Source: Bolinopsis microptera (Eukaryota > Ctenophora > Tentaculata > Lobata > Bolinopsidae). Taken from it: a stretch of 64,000 bases of DNA. The notes below the pieces were generated by a model. The model ran no database searches, was not told the origin of the DNA, and saw only the letters and a program-made list of their open reading frames with translations. The stretch lies in assembly GCF_026151205.1 (NCBI RefSeq), contig NC_087072.1, forward strand, positions 22,399,603-22,463,602, in the 5' to 3' direction. How positions within the stretch are numbered: position 1 is the stretch's first letter; every line of letters begins with the position of its first letter. The position numbers and the translations under genes are program-made. Below are positions 49,901 through 58,424 of the stretch, one piece after another.

Positions 49901-52900
49901 TGCGCGTATTGTGTCGTATTGTGGAATACAGCTTGATATGGACTAAAATCACCACTAAATTCCAGTCCCCAGTATCTCTAGCCCCCCCCCCCCCCTCCCA
50001 TATGCGCATATTGTGTCGTATTGTGGAATACAGCTCGATATGGACTGAAATCATCACCAAATTCCAGTCGTATTGTGGAATACAGCTCGATATGGACTAA
50101 AATCAGCACCAAATTCCAGTCCCCAGTATCTCTAGCCCCCCCCCCCCCCCCCCCCCCCCATATGCGCGTATTGTGTCGTATTGTGGAATACAGCTCGATA
50201 TGGACTGAAATCACCACCAAATTCCAGTCGTATTGTGGAATACAGCTCGATATGGACTAAAATCACCACCAAATTCCAGTCCCCAGTATCTCTAGCCCCC
50301 CCCCCCCCCTCCCCATATGCGCGTATTGTGTCGTATTGTGGAATACAGCTTGATATGGACTAAAATCACCACTAAATTCCAGTCCCCAGTATCTCTAGCC
50401 CCCCCCCCCCCCCCCCCCCCCCCAATTAATATAAGTACATATTGTGTCGTATTGTGGAATACAGCTCGATATGGATTATGGACTAAAATCACCACCAAAT
50501 GTGATGTTATCTATGATAAATCACATTTCTTGCACAACACGAGCTAATAAACTACAAGTTTGAGAGAAAGGAAGAGGCCCGGTATACTTGTATAGGAAGG
50601 CACGGTATAGTGTATACTAGGGAAGCAGGGTATATAGAGTTTTTACTGTACAATATTATATAATACATAATATCACGAGCCTCACTAACCGTTAAACCAG
50701 GTGTTCACTGTTCTATTTACAAGTTGGAGCACACTTCACTCACTTTCCTTTGTCTCCCATCCCTTTTGTTTACTTATCGTGTGCTCTCAACTGGTCTTCA
50801 GCTGAGTTTTGCCGGGAGGGTGTGTAATCTTGCAGCTATGACTGAACTAATATCTAGGTGCAGCATTAAAGCACGCTCTCCGTCCGGTCTTAACTGTTAC
50901 GAAATTTAGGCAGATCGGAACTACGGTCAGTTTTAAGTTTTCCAATGTTATGTCGTCAATGAATTTTAAACAAGTTTGGTATCGGGTCGTTGTATGTTGC
51001 ACCTGGGTTACTCATGATAACATCTGCAGCTGTGACGTAAAACTTTGGGTGTGTGTGATGGAGGGAATGATATCCCTTTCAGCTCGGTGTGGCTAAAACG
51101 TATATTAACAAAGCTATTAACAAAGCTATTAACAGACATTTCATGAGGCCTTGTTAAGAGTTTTCAAGGTCCCATATAAGGTATGAATGTTATCCAAATA
51201 AGGAGTTGTTGTGACGTAGTATTGTCGTGGTAGGGTATATTCAGCGTTTCGTTCGGTGTGTTGTGCAATGCTCTGTGTGCCTTAACTACATATCAGTTGA
51301 AGCACAATGTTACATTAATAGTTACTACTTGTACCGCTATCAGTCTGACTTTTGTGTACGGAAAATCTTTCACTCCGCGCAAAATATTTTGAATTATTAG
51401 AATTAAAAGTTATTAAAGTACCTTGTCGCTACGATATTTAATAATACTTTTATTAACTATGTAGAACTTTAATAAGCTGATAAATTCCTCACGCTTGAAT
51501 TTTTACCGGCTTTTTATTTCTAGAAATTGTCACCAGTGGTCATCTGTCAAGAATCAGACTTCTGCAAGGAAACCAGAGTAAACAGTGTCAAGATTCCGAA
51601 TTAAATTTTCAGCACTGACTGCGCTGGATTGCCTGGTTCCAATGTTCAGTTGGTTCGGCGATGGAATGTCTTTTCTGGGACACATTTTTTCGATATACAT
51701 CGGAGTTTGTTTCAACAAATTAGACTACGTAGTTGTTAGGAAGCCTACAGACGAGGAGGATTCTTTATCAAACCTGGAAACTGTGGCTGATCTTGAAGCA
51801 AATCATCAGGCTTATGGATCAGTACGAGAATCAGAAGCTCAAGAATCAGTTAAAACGCAAACAGAAAAGGAAGAAAAAGAGACAATAACAGAACAACCGA
51901 AGTCAGATGAACATCTTAAAATTATAGGAAGGACTAGGGAAGGAATAGCCATAAAACTCATGTGATTAATTTTTGAGTTAGGAAGAAATCAGGAAGAAGG
52001 CATTATAATAGCTGGTCGTTATTTACTGCACTGCCACAATGTTTGAAACGAGTTGTTTAATGTCTGATGTTAGACGTGTTTAATGTTTATATTGATTGCA
52101 ACAGTTCCAACATTTCCAACATTTCCATGTCGTGTATCCGCAGTGCTCAACAATAGAACACCACAGTTTCAGTTCAATCCAACAAAGAGCTTTACACATA
52201 GTCTGAGTTCTATGAGAAAAACAAACAATACATTTCAAGTTCACTAGAAATGGACAAGTAGTTCTAGAACTGCTGTTTGTTTGTCTTGTGGTTCTGATGG
52301 GAATATTGTGGTGCTGTTTCCCTGATTATGACTCTCCTGGTCATACCTCTGATCACCCAACTCATGCTGAACCATCAACTTCCGAAGTGGAAGAAAAGGG
52401 GAAGATAAAACATGAAGTTTCAACAGATGATTATCTTAGAATTATAGGTAGAACTAGAGAAGGAATACCCATAAAACTCATGTGATTTTCTTTAGTGTGC
52501 GTACTTGCGTGTTTCAAGCCATGGTTTGTGATTTTGGAGTCAGGAAGCAGGCATAGCTGTTCGATATATTGTTTCATCACTGTTACATTGTTTATAATGG
52601 GTTGTGTAATTTCGTTTGGAATTCCTTAACAATACAGCACACAGTTTCAGACCCATCAAATAAAGAGCCTTACACGTAATGTGAAAAACAAACAATACAT
52701 TTTGTGTTACTAGGAATGCAGTTGAAATAGTTCTTGAACTTGCGTTTTGTTTGTGTTTCCATTATGAATGTGATAGGGATATTGGTATCCATTTTGGCTA
52801 GAAATTTTATACGCATTTGCATAGAATTAATGCCCTGCAAATATCATAACTCTGATGATATCTCTGAATCTCCTGAATCTCCTGAATCTCCTGAATCTCC

Positions 52901-55900
52901 TGAATCTCCTAAATCCCCTGAATCTCCTGAATCTCCAACGTATAATTATTATACGTTGGGTGAGAGTCAAAGCTTTGACTCTCACCCAACGTATGGCAGT
53001 ACGGAATCGTCACCAGCTGGTGTGGAAGGAGAAACCGGAGAAAAGGATAAGATAAAAGAAGACATGATTGAATATGAATATTTAAGAACTGTTGGTGAGA
53101 CTGAAGAGGGAGTACCCATAAAGCTCATGTGAAGTTCGTGTATTCCAGGCCAGAGTCAGAACAGTCGGCCTGAAGGCATAGCTGTCCATTATTCATGAAC
53201 AATGATGACCCGTGTTAGGTCAGATGTTTCTCGTGTTTACAGTTCATTCCGATAAAAACAGCTCAATGTCAACAATGAAGTAGCTGGTCCAATTCCGTCT
53301 GATAAAGAACTTTAAACATGATCTGTACTTCGTGAGAAACAAACATCTAGTGTTCATAAAGAAAGCATTTCCTGTCACTAAAAATAAACATTAAACAAGT
53401 CTGTTCTACTTGTTTGATGTGTGCTTGTCTCAGTCTACTGTTTCTACAGATGGTGATGTTGTGCTGTTTCCCTGGAATGTCTGTAGTAGATGAGGACATG
53501 GCGCCCTGCAAATGTTTCCCAAGTGTTGACAAAGGTAATCACCCCGGTGATGGATCTAATCACCCTGGTGATGGATCTAATCCCCCACCTGGCACCAGTT
53601 CAGAACAGTGTCTATCCGGCGTGGTTGTGACTCCTGTCATAATCGTGCTCCACAACGAAGACACACTCTCCGCTCTGCCTCCACGTAGGAAGAAGACGGG
53701 GAGTAAAGTTAAAGTTAAGAGGACGAACAGTATGATAGATCAACTAGGTCTACACCAGATGCCTGGTTACGCCACTGGTCTACACCCTGTGAGATCAGAG
53801 ACTCCTGTCAAGCAGCGTTCTCAATCTGTTAGTGCTTTAGACAAGTTCGGAGACTCAAAGGGTGAAGAAGCACAGGACACTTTTGAAGAAAGTTCTACAT
53901 CAGACCGAACAGTTGGGGAGACTTCAGAGCGGAGAATTGCATATTCAAGACATGTCTCTGGAGACATTGATGATTTGGAGGACAGGAAAACATCTGTGAT
54001 CAACTATTCTAATGGCTATGCTGTGAGGCTTAAGTAAATCGAACTTGTGTTGGAAATATTTCATGCTAAAATTAATTGACTCGACATCATACTGTGTGTA
54101 GTTATGTGTATGCGCTAAAAGCTGCAAGTTATTAGTCCAGTTGCAGTGCTGACTGACTAACACTCTATGCGGGCTTAAATTAATTAATATTCAGATATTC
54201 CAAATTTCAACTAGATTAACGTCACGAATTGGATAACATAATTCGTTGAAAAAAATGGCTTCGCTTGTTTAACTCCATAGGGAAAATATTATGTAAGATG
54301 CATCCTTTCATATGCAAACTGTTGGCGTCACAGTAACTCTGTAACTGTTATACTATGATGTTTATTTTTCGTTAACTAAGTTATTTAATATACGATAATT
54401 AAACAATAATTGCTTGAACTCTGATTTTAAAATTACGTTTTAAATTATGGTTGGATTGTAATATTTGTATTTAAAACCGAATTTCTTGAATATTATGAGT
54501 TATTGTCTTTGTCTTGTCTCCTCTCGGAATAAATCTGTCCGTGTTGGTAACCATGGTAACCAGTTTAAACATCAAACATCCCTGGATTGCTTTAAAAACA
54601 ATTTCGTAAAGTGTTAAATTGTAAAATTCAACAGGTACTGAATTTATAAAAGACTTACATAATGTTATTTGTAATTGTGAGCCAACCTACCTGTAATTTG
54701 TGTCATGTCCTCCTGTCCAATAATTGAACTGTAACTGCAAGGCTGACCTGCTGTGTTTTGTTCACGCCTCAGTTCCAACTCAAATTTATCAAAACATCAA
54801 CACTTCCAAAATACCCACAAACCAGACTGGAACTTACTTGTACTCTCATAACCCAGCTGTCATTTCCAGGTGTTACAAGCAGGCGGAAACAGTTACCACA
54901 CTTCATGTTTAAAATGCTACATCTGCACGCAGCAGTTTGAGGAGGGTCAGGAGATCTTTATGCAGGACGAACTGTTCTGGCACACTGACTGCGATGAGAC
55001 TACTGACAATGTGGTGGGTAAACGAGGGTTAAACTGCTTTTACAGATTTATATTTCACATCCGTATATTGTGTCAAATCTTTCAATTTTCATGACAACCT
55101 TTATTGTTTCAGATAGAAGAGCAAAAATCAGTTGCCCAAGCTGAAGATCAATCTGAGGTGTCAAAAGATGAAAAAGAAGAAGCAGAAAAAGTAGAAGCAG
55201 AAAAAGAAGAGTCGGAAAAGGAAGGAGAAGAAGAAGGGGAGAAAACACCACCAGAACTTGTCCTTCCAGGACCTCCCGACTCCACCCCGCCTCCAGACAC
55301 GCCCCTAATGGACATTCTAGAGGACCAACTTGCCGGGCATGATAATGGGACTCTGGGACTCTGTGCTGATGATACTAGGGATAGGTCAAAATCTTCAGTT
55401 TCTATATTGTCTGATTACGAGGACCTCTCCGTGCTGCAAGAAGCTGGTAGAGAAGTCGTTTATGACTCTGATTTCGACGAACTTGCTCCTGACGTACCAG
55501 TACATCCCGTCCAACCTCGATCCATCCCCAGTCCTGAACCAAAACAGTCTGATAGCGATAGTCAGAGTCTAACATCGAAAAAACTTTTATCAGTATCAGA
55601 ATCTCTTGCCAGCACAATCTCAAAGCCGGAAGAAGAAGAAAAGGAAGAATGTCCACCTCCAGTTCCTGAACGTCAATCAATAACAGAATCTGCAATTTCC
55701 GAGTCAGGCACTTCGGTAAGTAGTGTTCCCAAGGGAGGATCCGTATCAGAACCACAGAGCACTACAGTGGAATCTGATGTGGAATCTAATAAAGTGTTCG
55801 GAGACGTATCTGACACAGTAATGATCAAGGAGAACGGTAGAGGCTCCCTGACCAGTGAACAGGAGGAGGAGGAGGAAGAGGAGAAACACCTCTCTGTAAA

Positions 55901-58424
55901 GGAGATACTGCGGTTAGCTCAGGAAAAGGAGCGTGAGTTGATGGGTAACGCTGTGTTGGTTCGCAAGAACAAAGTAGATCCCACCATCTCCAGGCGATAT
56001 CTCTCTACTGACTCGGAGAACTCAGATCGAGGCTCTGAAGCTAGTGATCCTCCCGCCAAACCTCCTCGTGCCCGCTCAAAGAGCCCTGTTAGGCACAACA
56101 ATAAGCCGGAGATGATCGTACAGCCCACCATGAAGACAAGCGGAGAGCCCGACACGTCACCCAGTGCCACCCTGAAGACACTCAGATCTGTAGACTCGCC
56201 CATCCTCAAACTCATGGATGAAATGAGCAAACCTGACGATGAGCAGGTAAACTATAGCTTCTTTCTCTCTTTTATACTGCTTTCTAATTCGTTTACGGTT
56301 TAGCCGCCACGTGTAAATTGCGGGTGTTTTCACCTGTCGGGAATTCGTACAAATCAAGCCCTTTAAAAGTGCTCTATTAAAGTGCTTTAGTTCAGCAAAA
56401 TCAGCATCTACAACTTTACAGCTCACCTCTCAACAACATTCGCACCTCATAGCCTTAGCCGTTATATATATTGACATCCTGTGTGTAACGCGTTACAAAT
56501 ACCACTCCTTTCTGTAGAATATGTTTGCCTAAATATGTACTTTGTGCCGTATCCTTGAGTTTCTGTCCGTTTATTTCAGTCATATTCCTGCTGGTTGAGT
56601 AGATTTAATCTAATTTTCTCTCTGCTTACATTTTCTCTCTGCTTATATTAGGTTTATGTATTCCTACCGCCTTCAGTTAAACCACTTTGGCTGTGATTTC
56701 ATTTAGTTTGTTTTGCGTTTACAGCAGAGGTTTTGTTATACTTGCTTTTATAATGTCTGATAATGATGATTACGTAGAATTGAGTGCAATGCTTGAGATG
56801 GCCCTGGGAAGCGATTCAGCTGAAGCTATGGAAAAACAGCAACAACAGATATTGCAAGAACAACAGCAAGAAGAGGAGCAACAACAACAACAGCCGCAAG
56901 AACAACAAGAAGAACAACCACATGAAGAACAACCACAAGAACTAGCAGTGGTTGATGATGGTGGTGATTATGTTGAGCTGGCTGATGATAGGGTCGAGAA
57001 TGGTGAGAGTCAAGAAAATGGAGTTGAAGAAAATCCAGAAAATGGGTTGGTTGATGCTGTAATTGAGAATGGCAAAACCGAAACAAATGGTGTCGAAGAG
57101 AACCCTGAGAATGAGGTTAAATTCAAACGATATTCATTTTCTAACCAGTTTAAGTAGCTTTTACGAATTTTTAACGATGAACAAATTAATTTTGATCGTA
57201 TCGTTTTTGACTCATTCGATTTCTATTTGATACAAATTTTCGTGAAAATTGAGTTAAACAGACCCAGGTATCCGAGTCTCCTCCTCCTCCAAACCCATGG
57301 AAAGACGAACCTAAAAGCTGTCAACCCAACTACAGTGTTCCTAAAACTCTCTCCAAAGTTCCACTACCGGACAGCCCTCCAGCTGAACGTCGTCCCAAGA
57401 AACCCTCCCCTCCGACTACTCCCAACGTGGATACACTGAAACTCATTGAGGATCAAATTGAAAAACCCAAACCCGAAGCCTACAAGGAAACAGAAATGGA
57501 TCAGATCAGGTTGCAGGCTGCTAACAAGGTTTTGAAGGTGTACGAGGAGAAGGACGTTGATTGGGCGAGCAGTGCTGCTCGTGTCGTTGATCGTGTGGTT
57601 AAGCATGCTCTACCAGCTGATCAGAATGGAACCGAACCCGAGGTGAACATAGTACTGTCTGGTAAACGTACATCCAGCGTGTAATTCTTTGTGCGGTATT
57701 CGAGAAGTTCGAATGTAAAACTGGGAGTTGAATCTTTAAAACAATGTTGGACTCTCAGACTTCATGACTCCTATTCTAACAATCATGATGATTGGAGCTC
57801 AGCATAACTCACACCTCATTCCATAACAAGCATTTTATCACACCCACTAAATTATTCCACCCAACCTCATCTTCCCCACTGACTCTTGCAAATCCATAAA
57901 AAATGTCTCCTTATAGAAATGATCTCAGTTATTGTACGTTTTCTCTCCCCATTTACTTGACCGAAGATACCTAATAAATCCTGTTTTCAGATCGACTATC
58001 TCGACTACCAAGAGACCTACGATATCTCAATCCTTCAAACTCAAAAGGTGTGGTTATGTTTTTAACTTCTGGTTGTTGTGATCTCAACTTTACTGTCAAA
58101 CTTTATTGCGGTATTAATACGCTATGTTGTAACAAGACACCATTCTTCTCTCCTAGAGAAGCAATATTTAATTTGAATCTGAAAATTTAGTCACCGATTA
58201 TTTCACTTTCTAATATTTTGTAAGTTTTCAATATCGATCTGTCACGTGACTAACGAAATGTATCTCCTCAGATGCGCCTACCCCAAGGCATCGACCGTTC
58301 TCAGCTTCAAAACTATCTGGCTGAGGATCAGTTCGAGGCAGCGTTCCACATGTCATCTGAGAAGTTCGTCTCGTTACCTCTGTGGAAGAAAACGAACTTA
58401 AAAAAGAACCTGCATCTATTCTAA
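39327..58424 (+). CDS. ABLIM: abLIM/UNC-115 actin-binding LIM protein (9 exons)
   Basis: Exons: 39327-39497, 40452-40594, 43383-43575, 43801-43923, 54870-55013, 55113-56246, 57268 to 57528 or 57537, 57991-58047, 58272-58424. All have AG/GT borders and matching phases (0, 2, 0, 0, 0...), for about 792-795 residues. Four LIM zinc-binding domains lead, then a long acidic, Ser/Pro-rich disordered region and a C-terminal villin headpiece (LPQGIDRSQLQNYLAEDQF ... PLWKKTNLKKNLHLF). LIM x4 plus headpiece identifies abLIM/UNC-115, which links F-actin to axon-guidance and Rac signalling in other animals. The first Met gives MGCRTVSSG. An earlier exon is possible because an AG lies close by. The 11-kb intron inside LIM4 hosts a nested gene family. 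Confidence 0.94.
39660..40000. repeat. Degenerate 11-bp tandem repeat (aatcttttatc)
   Basis: About 28 imperfect copies with ttaat, ttgtc and ttgcc variants, in abLIM intron 1. Confidence 0.88.
40074..40099. repeat. G-run
   Basis: About 22 G with a single A, in abLIM intron 1. Confidence 0.9.
40566..41345 (+). repeat. 32-bp minisatellite built from an abLIM exon end and its splice donor
   Basis: About 24 copies of a unit reading catatcatgtcttacctgct plus ccaagttagtca. The first unit is the last ~28 nt of exon 40452-40594 (HISCLTCSK) with its GTTAGT donor. Later units keep the donor almost without change (a few have gatagt; some have gcatatc or cttacctgct variants). The period is not a multiple of three. 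Confidence 0.94.
41346..43090. other. abLIM intron 2, remainder
   Basis: Contains four loose repeats of attatgtccatataagga (41480-41670) and two of aattggacccctaatgata (42033-42075). No exon. Confidence 0.5.
43098..43310. mobile_element. 213-bp MITE-like inverted-repeat element
   Basis: Ends GGCGGAAAGAGTGGGAAA (43098) and its near complement TTTCCCGCTCTTTCCGCC (to 43310). Similarity continues inward for about 50 bp (tgtgtacccgggatagataacaat against attgttatcaatcctgggtaca). It lies 72 bp before abLIM exon 3. Confidence 0.72.
43924..46492. other. abLIM large intron, first part
   Basis: No coding signal recognised; open frames at 43.9-44.3, 45.4-45.6 and 45.9-46.2 kb have no domain and lack context. 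A tactttata repeat at 46375-46420 precedes the MGHKHS exon and contains the only TATA-like sequence nearby. A CACGTG E-box is at about 46427. Confidence 0.45.
46494..46561 (+). CDS. Short first exon starting MGHKHSKPG, possible alternative abLIM start
   Basis: ATG (46494) opens a 23-codon very basic stretch, MGHKHSKPGQKHKVVFNKKK then IKK, ending at a consensus donor (AAAAAG/GTAAGA) in phase 0. M-G-x-x-x-S is the N-myristoylation pattern, and the basic run would add membrane binding. Phase 0 fits abLIM exons 55113 and 57268, which would give a dematin-like LIM-less isoform. It also fits the acceptor in front of the open frame at 53450. Which partner is used cannot be read from sequence. Confidence 0.55.
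46985..47205. repeat. 20-bp tandem repeat (ttccataagttacaaggtgg), about 11 copies
   Basis: Near-perfect copies with ttctata/ttccata alternation, between the MGHKHS exon and nested frame A. Confidence 0.92.
47652..47948 (+). CDS. Nested family member A, C-terminus SREGIPIKIMD
   Basis: A 98-codon frame from ATG 47652, or a terminal exon entered further upstream. The C-terminal part is acidic (MDYEVSDEEKLKSD) and closes with SSDEKYVKIGTT, then SREGIPIKIMD and stop, the same ending as frames B-D at 51.6-53.1 kb. Upstream, ttggtgctgtttccctt matches the start of frame C in another reading frame, so the true 5' structure is unsure. A polyadenylation signal AATAAA is at 48598. No known domain. Confidence 0.55.
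   Translation: MNSETAHIFTEEGYRRRERFTAGDCARVVLRCVGFYLSRCLKNMDYEVSDEEKLKSDPKYGLSMAALETDAISSDEKYVKIGTTIGMSREGIPIKIMD
47949..49260. other. 3' region of nested frame A and spacer
   Basis: Presumed 3' UTR to the AATAAA at 48598-48603, then AT-rich sequence. An open frame at 48604-48948 has no recognisable feature. Confidence 0.45.
48598..48603 (+). terminator. Polyadenylation signal AATAAA for nested frame A
   Basis: Canonical hexamer 650 bp after the stop of frame A, followed by a GT-containing stretch (attgtccggtttcc). Supports the idea that this intronic transcript ends independently of abLIM. Confidence 0.45.
49265..50505. repeat. Large minisatellite with long C-tracts
   Basis: Repeats of 80 to 200 bp made from two modules: ccccagtatctctagccccc with a C-run of 8 to about 24 followed by atatgcgcgtattgtgtc, and gtattgtggaatacagctcg plus atatggactaaaatcaccacc. 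About 8 C-run modules occur. Frames crossing it are repeat artefacts. Confidence 0.93.
50506..51641. other. Spacer before the tandem nested frames
   Basis: No gene recognised; a direct repeat (acaaagctattaac) near 51110-51135. It should hold the promoter or acceptor for frame B. Confidence 0.45.
51642..51965 (+). CDS. Nested family member B, C-terminus GRTREGIAIKLM
   Basis: A 107-codon frame from ATG 51642: hydrophobic N-terminus (MFSWFGDGMSFLGHIFSIYI then GVCF), an acidic Glu/Thr/Lys-rich middle (about residues 35-85), then SDEHLKIIGRTREGIAIKLM and stop. The last 17 residues align almost without gaps with C and D. The 3' flank also resembles those of C and D. Whether translation starts here or the exon is spliced to an upstream start is undecided. 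No known domain. Confidence 0.6.
   Translation: MFSWFGDGMSFLGHIFSIYIGVCFNKLDYVVVRKPTDEEDSLSNLETVADLEANHQAYGSVRESEAQESVKTQTEKEEKETITEQPKSDEHLKIIGRTREGIAIKLM
52297..52485 (+). CDS. Nested family member C, MGILWCCFP start and GRTREGIPIKLM end
   Basis: A 62-codon frame. The N-terminus MGILWCCFPDYDS has Gly2 and a Cys pair, fitting myristoylation plus palmitoylation. The frame is also open upstream through a hydrophobic run (ELLFVCLVVL) that lacks a Met. The middle is acidic. The end TDDYLRIIGRTREGIPIKLM is nearly identical to B. The 5' flank (about 52160-52296) is similar to that of D, which shows that the unit was duplicated with its leader. Confidence 0.62.
   Translation: MGILWCCFPDYDSPGHTSDHPTHAEPSTSEVEEKGKIKHEVSTDDYLRIIGRTREGIPIKLM
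52764..53132 (+). CDS. Nested family member D with SPE repeats, C-terminus EEGVPIKLM
   Basis: A 122-codon frame: hydrophobic N-terminus (MNVIGILVSILARNFIRICI), a Cys near residue 30, eight Ser-Pro-Glu/Lys triplets (from 9-bp repeats ctgaatctc, 52862-52935), a stretch encoded by a 44-bp perfect DNA palindrome (52951-52994), then EYEYLRTVGETEEGVPIKLM. An AATAAA for the preceding unit lies at about 52658 and one for this unit at about 53384. Confidence 0.6.
   Translation: MNVIGILVSILARNFIRICIELMPCKYHNSDDISESPESPESPESPESPKSPESPESPTYNYYTLGESQSFDSHPTYGSTESSPAGVEGETGEKDKIKEDMIEYEYLRTVGETEEGVPIKLM
53417..54037 (+). CDS. Nested family member E (larger, diverged), C-terminus NGYAVRLK
   Basis: A 206-codon frame from ATG 53417 (MCACLSLLFLQMVMLCCFPG), or from ATG 53450 directly after a good acceptor (tttctacag). 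LCCFPG matches WCCFPD of member C, and the DNA (tgctgtttccctg) is shared. It has a GDGSNHPGDGSN repeat, a basic patch (PPRRKKTGSKVKVKRTNS) and a long Ser/Glu-rich tail. Its end, NYSNGYAVRLK, is a diverged form of REGIPIKLM (G-hydrophobic-P/A-V/I-K/R-L). AATAAA is at about 54526. No known domain. Confidence 0.58.
   Translation: MCACLSLLFLQMVMLCCFPGMSVVDEDMAPCKCFPSVDKGNHPGDGSNHPGDGSNPPPGTSSEQCLSGVVVTPVIIVLHNEDTLSALPPRRKKTGSKVKVKRTNSMIDQLGLHQMPGYATGLHPVRSETPVKQRSQSVSALDKFGDSKGEEAQDTFEESSTSDRTVGETSERRIAYSRHVSGDIDDLEDRKTSVINYSNGYAVRLK
54526..54531 (+). terminator. Polyadenylation signal AATAAA for nested frame E
   Basis: Canonical hexamer about 490 bp after the stop of frame E, followed by a tgtccgtgttgg GT-rich element. 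The abLIM LIM4 acceptor lies 340 bp further on, so the nested array appears to end before it. Confidence 0.45.
54547..54560 (+). promoter_or_regulatory. X-box-like motif GTAACCATGGTAAC
   Basis: Fits the RFX consensus GTNRCC-AT-RGYAAC at all fixed positions. It lies 310 bp before abLIM exon 5 within an intron. A single 14-bp match can arise by chance, so this is only a candidate enhancer or alternative promoter element. Confidence 0.3.
54870..56246 (+). CDS. ABLIM: abLIM LIM4 second half and long acidic linker exon
   Basis: Exon 54870-55013 completes LIM4 (VLQAGGNSYHTSCLKCYICT, then FWHTDCDE). Its donor is taken as GTG/GTGGGT at 55013 because this is the only nearby one in phase 0. Exon 55113-56246 (378 codons) is a Glu/Lys coiled or charged start, then Ser/Pro/Asp-rich disorder with SPEPKQSDSDSQS and a basic PPAKPPRARSKSPVRHNN patch, ending LMDEMSKPDDEQ. 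No catalytic domain; abLIM linkers are similarly disordered. Confidence 0.9.
56752..57157 (+). CDS. Gln/Glu-rich open frame with repeated DYVEL, nested in an abLIM intron
   Basis: A 134-codon frame: MSDNDDYVELSAMLEMALG, a Gln/Glu-rich run (about residues 25-60), a second GDYVELADD, repeated VEENPENG/TNGVEENPENE blocks and the end RYSFSNQFK. It lies between abLIM exons 55113-56246 and 57268. Splicing it into abLIM in phase 0 would hit a stop, so it would be an independent transcript or first exon. The DDYVEL motif is loosely like DDYLRII of the nested family. No known domain; could be non-coding low complexity. Confidence 0.4.
57268..57684 (+). CDS. ABLIM: abLIM exon 7 with alternative ends
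   Basis: It starts VSESPPPPNPWKDEP after the acceptor at 57267. Phase-0 donors at 57528 (AAC AAG/GTTTTG) and 57537 (TTG AAG/GTGTAC) would splice to the headpiece exons. Without splicing, the frame continues for about 50 codons to a TAA at 57682 (ending VNIVLSGKRTSSV), giving a form with no headpiece. The retained reading frame is well behaved, so both forms may be used. Confidence 0.8.
   Translation, partial: VSESPPPPNPWKDEPKSCQPNYSVPKTLSKVPLPDSPPAERRPKKPSPPTTPNVDTLKLIEDQIEKPKPEAYKETEMDQIRLQAANKVLKVYEEKDVDWASSAARVVDRVVKHALPADQNGTEPEVNIVLSGKRTSSV
57991..58424 (+). CDS. ABLIM: abLIM villin headpiece exons
   Basis: Exon 57991-58047 encodes IDYLDYQETYDISILQTQK, matching the (K-x-YPYE-x-L) lead-in of abLIM and dematin headpieces. 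Exon 58272-58424 encodes the headpiece core: MRLPQGIDRSQLQNYL, EDQFEAAFHMSSEKFVSL, PLWKKTNLKKNLHLF, stop. The C-terminal K-K-x-x-x-LF signature binds F-actin in villin-type headpieces. Confidence 0.94.

Larger units (their letters stand above)
54038..54869. other. 3' flank of nested frame E and end of the large abLIM intron
   Basis: AT-rich, no exon seen other than the acceptor at 54868. Contains an RFX-type X-box-like sequence (separate entry). Confidence 0.45.

Noticed and set aside
49102-50547. Several overlapping Pro- or Gly-rich frames on both strands
   Set aside because: Generated by the C-tract minisatellite; boundaries follow the repeat, not gene signals.
55402-56426. Minus-strand frames opposite the abLIM linker exon
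   Set aside because: The plus strand has the exon with correct phases; the opposite frames are incidental in a low-stop region.
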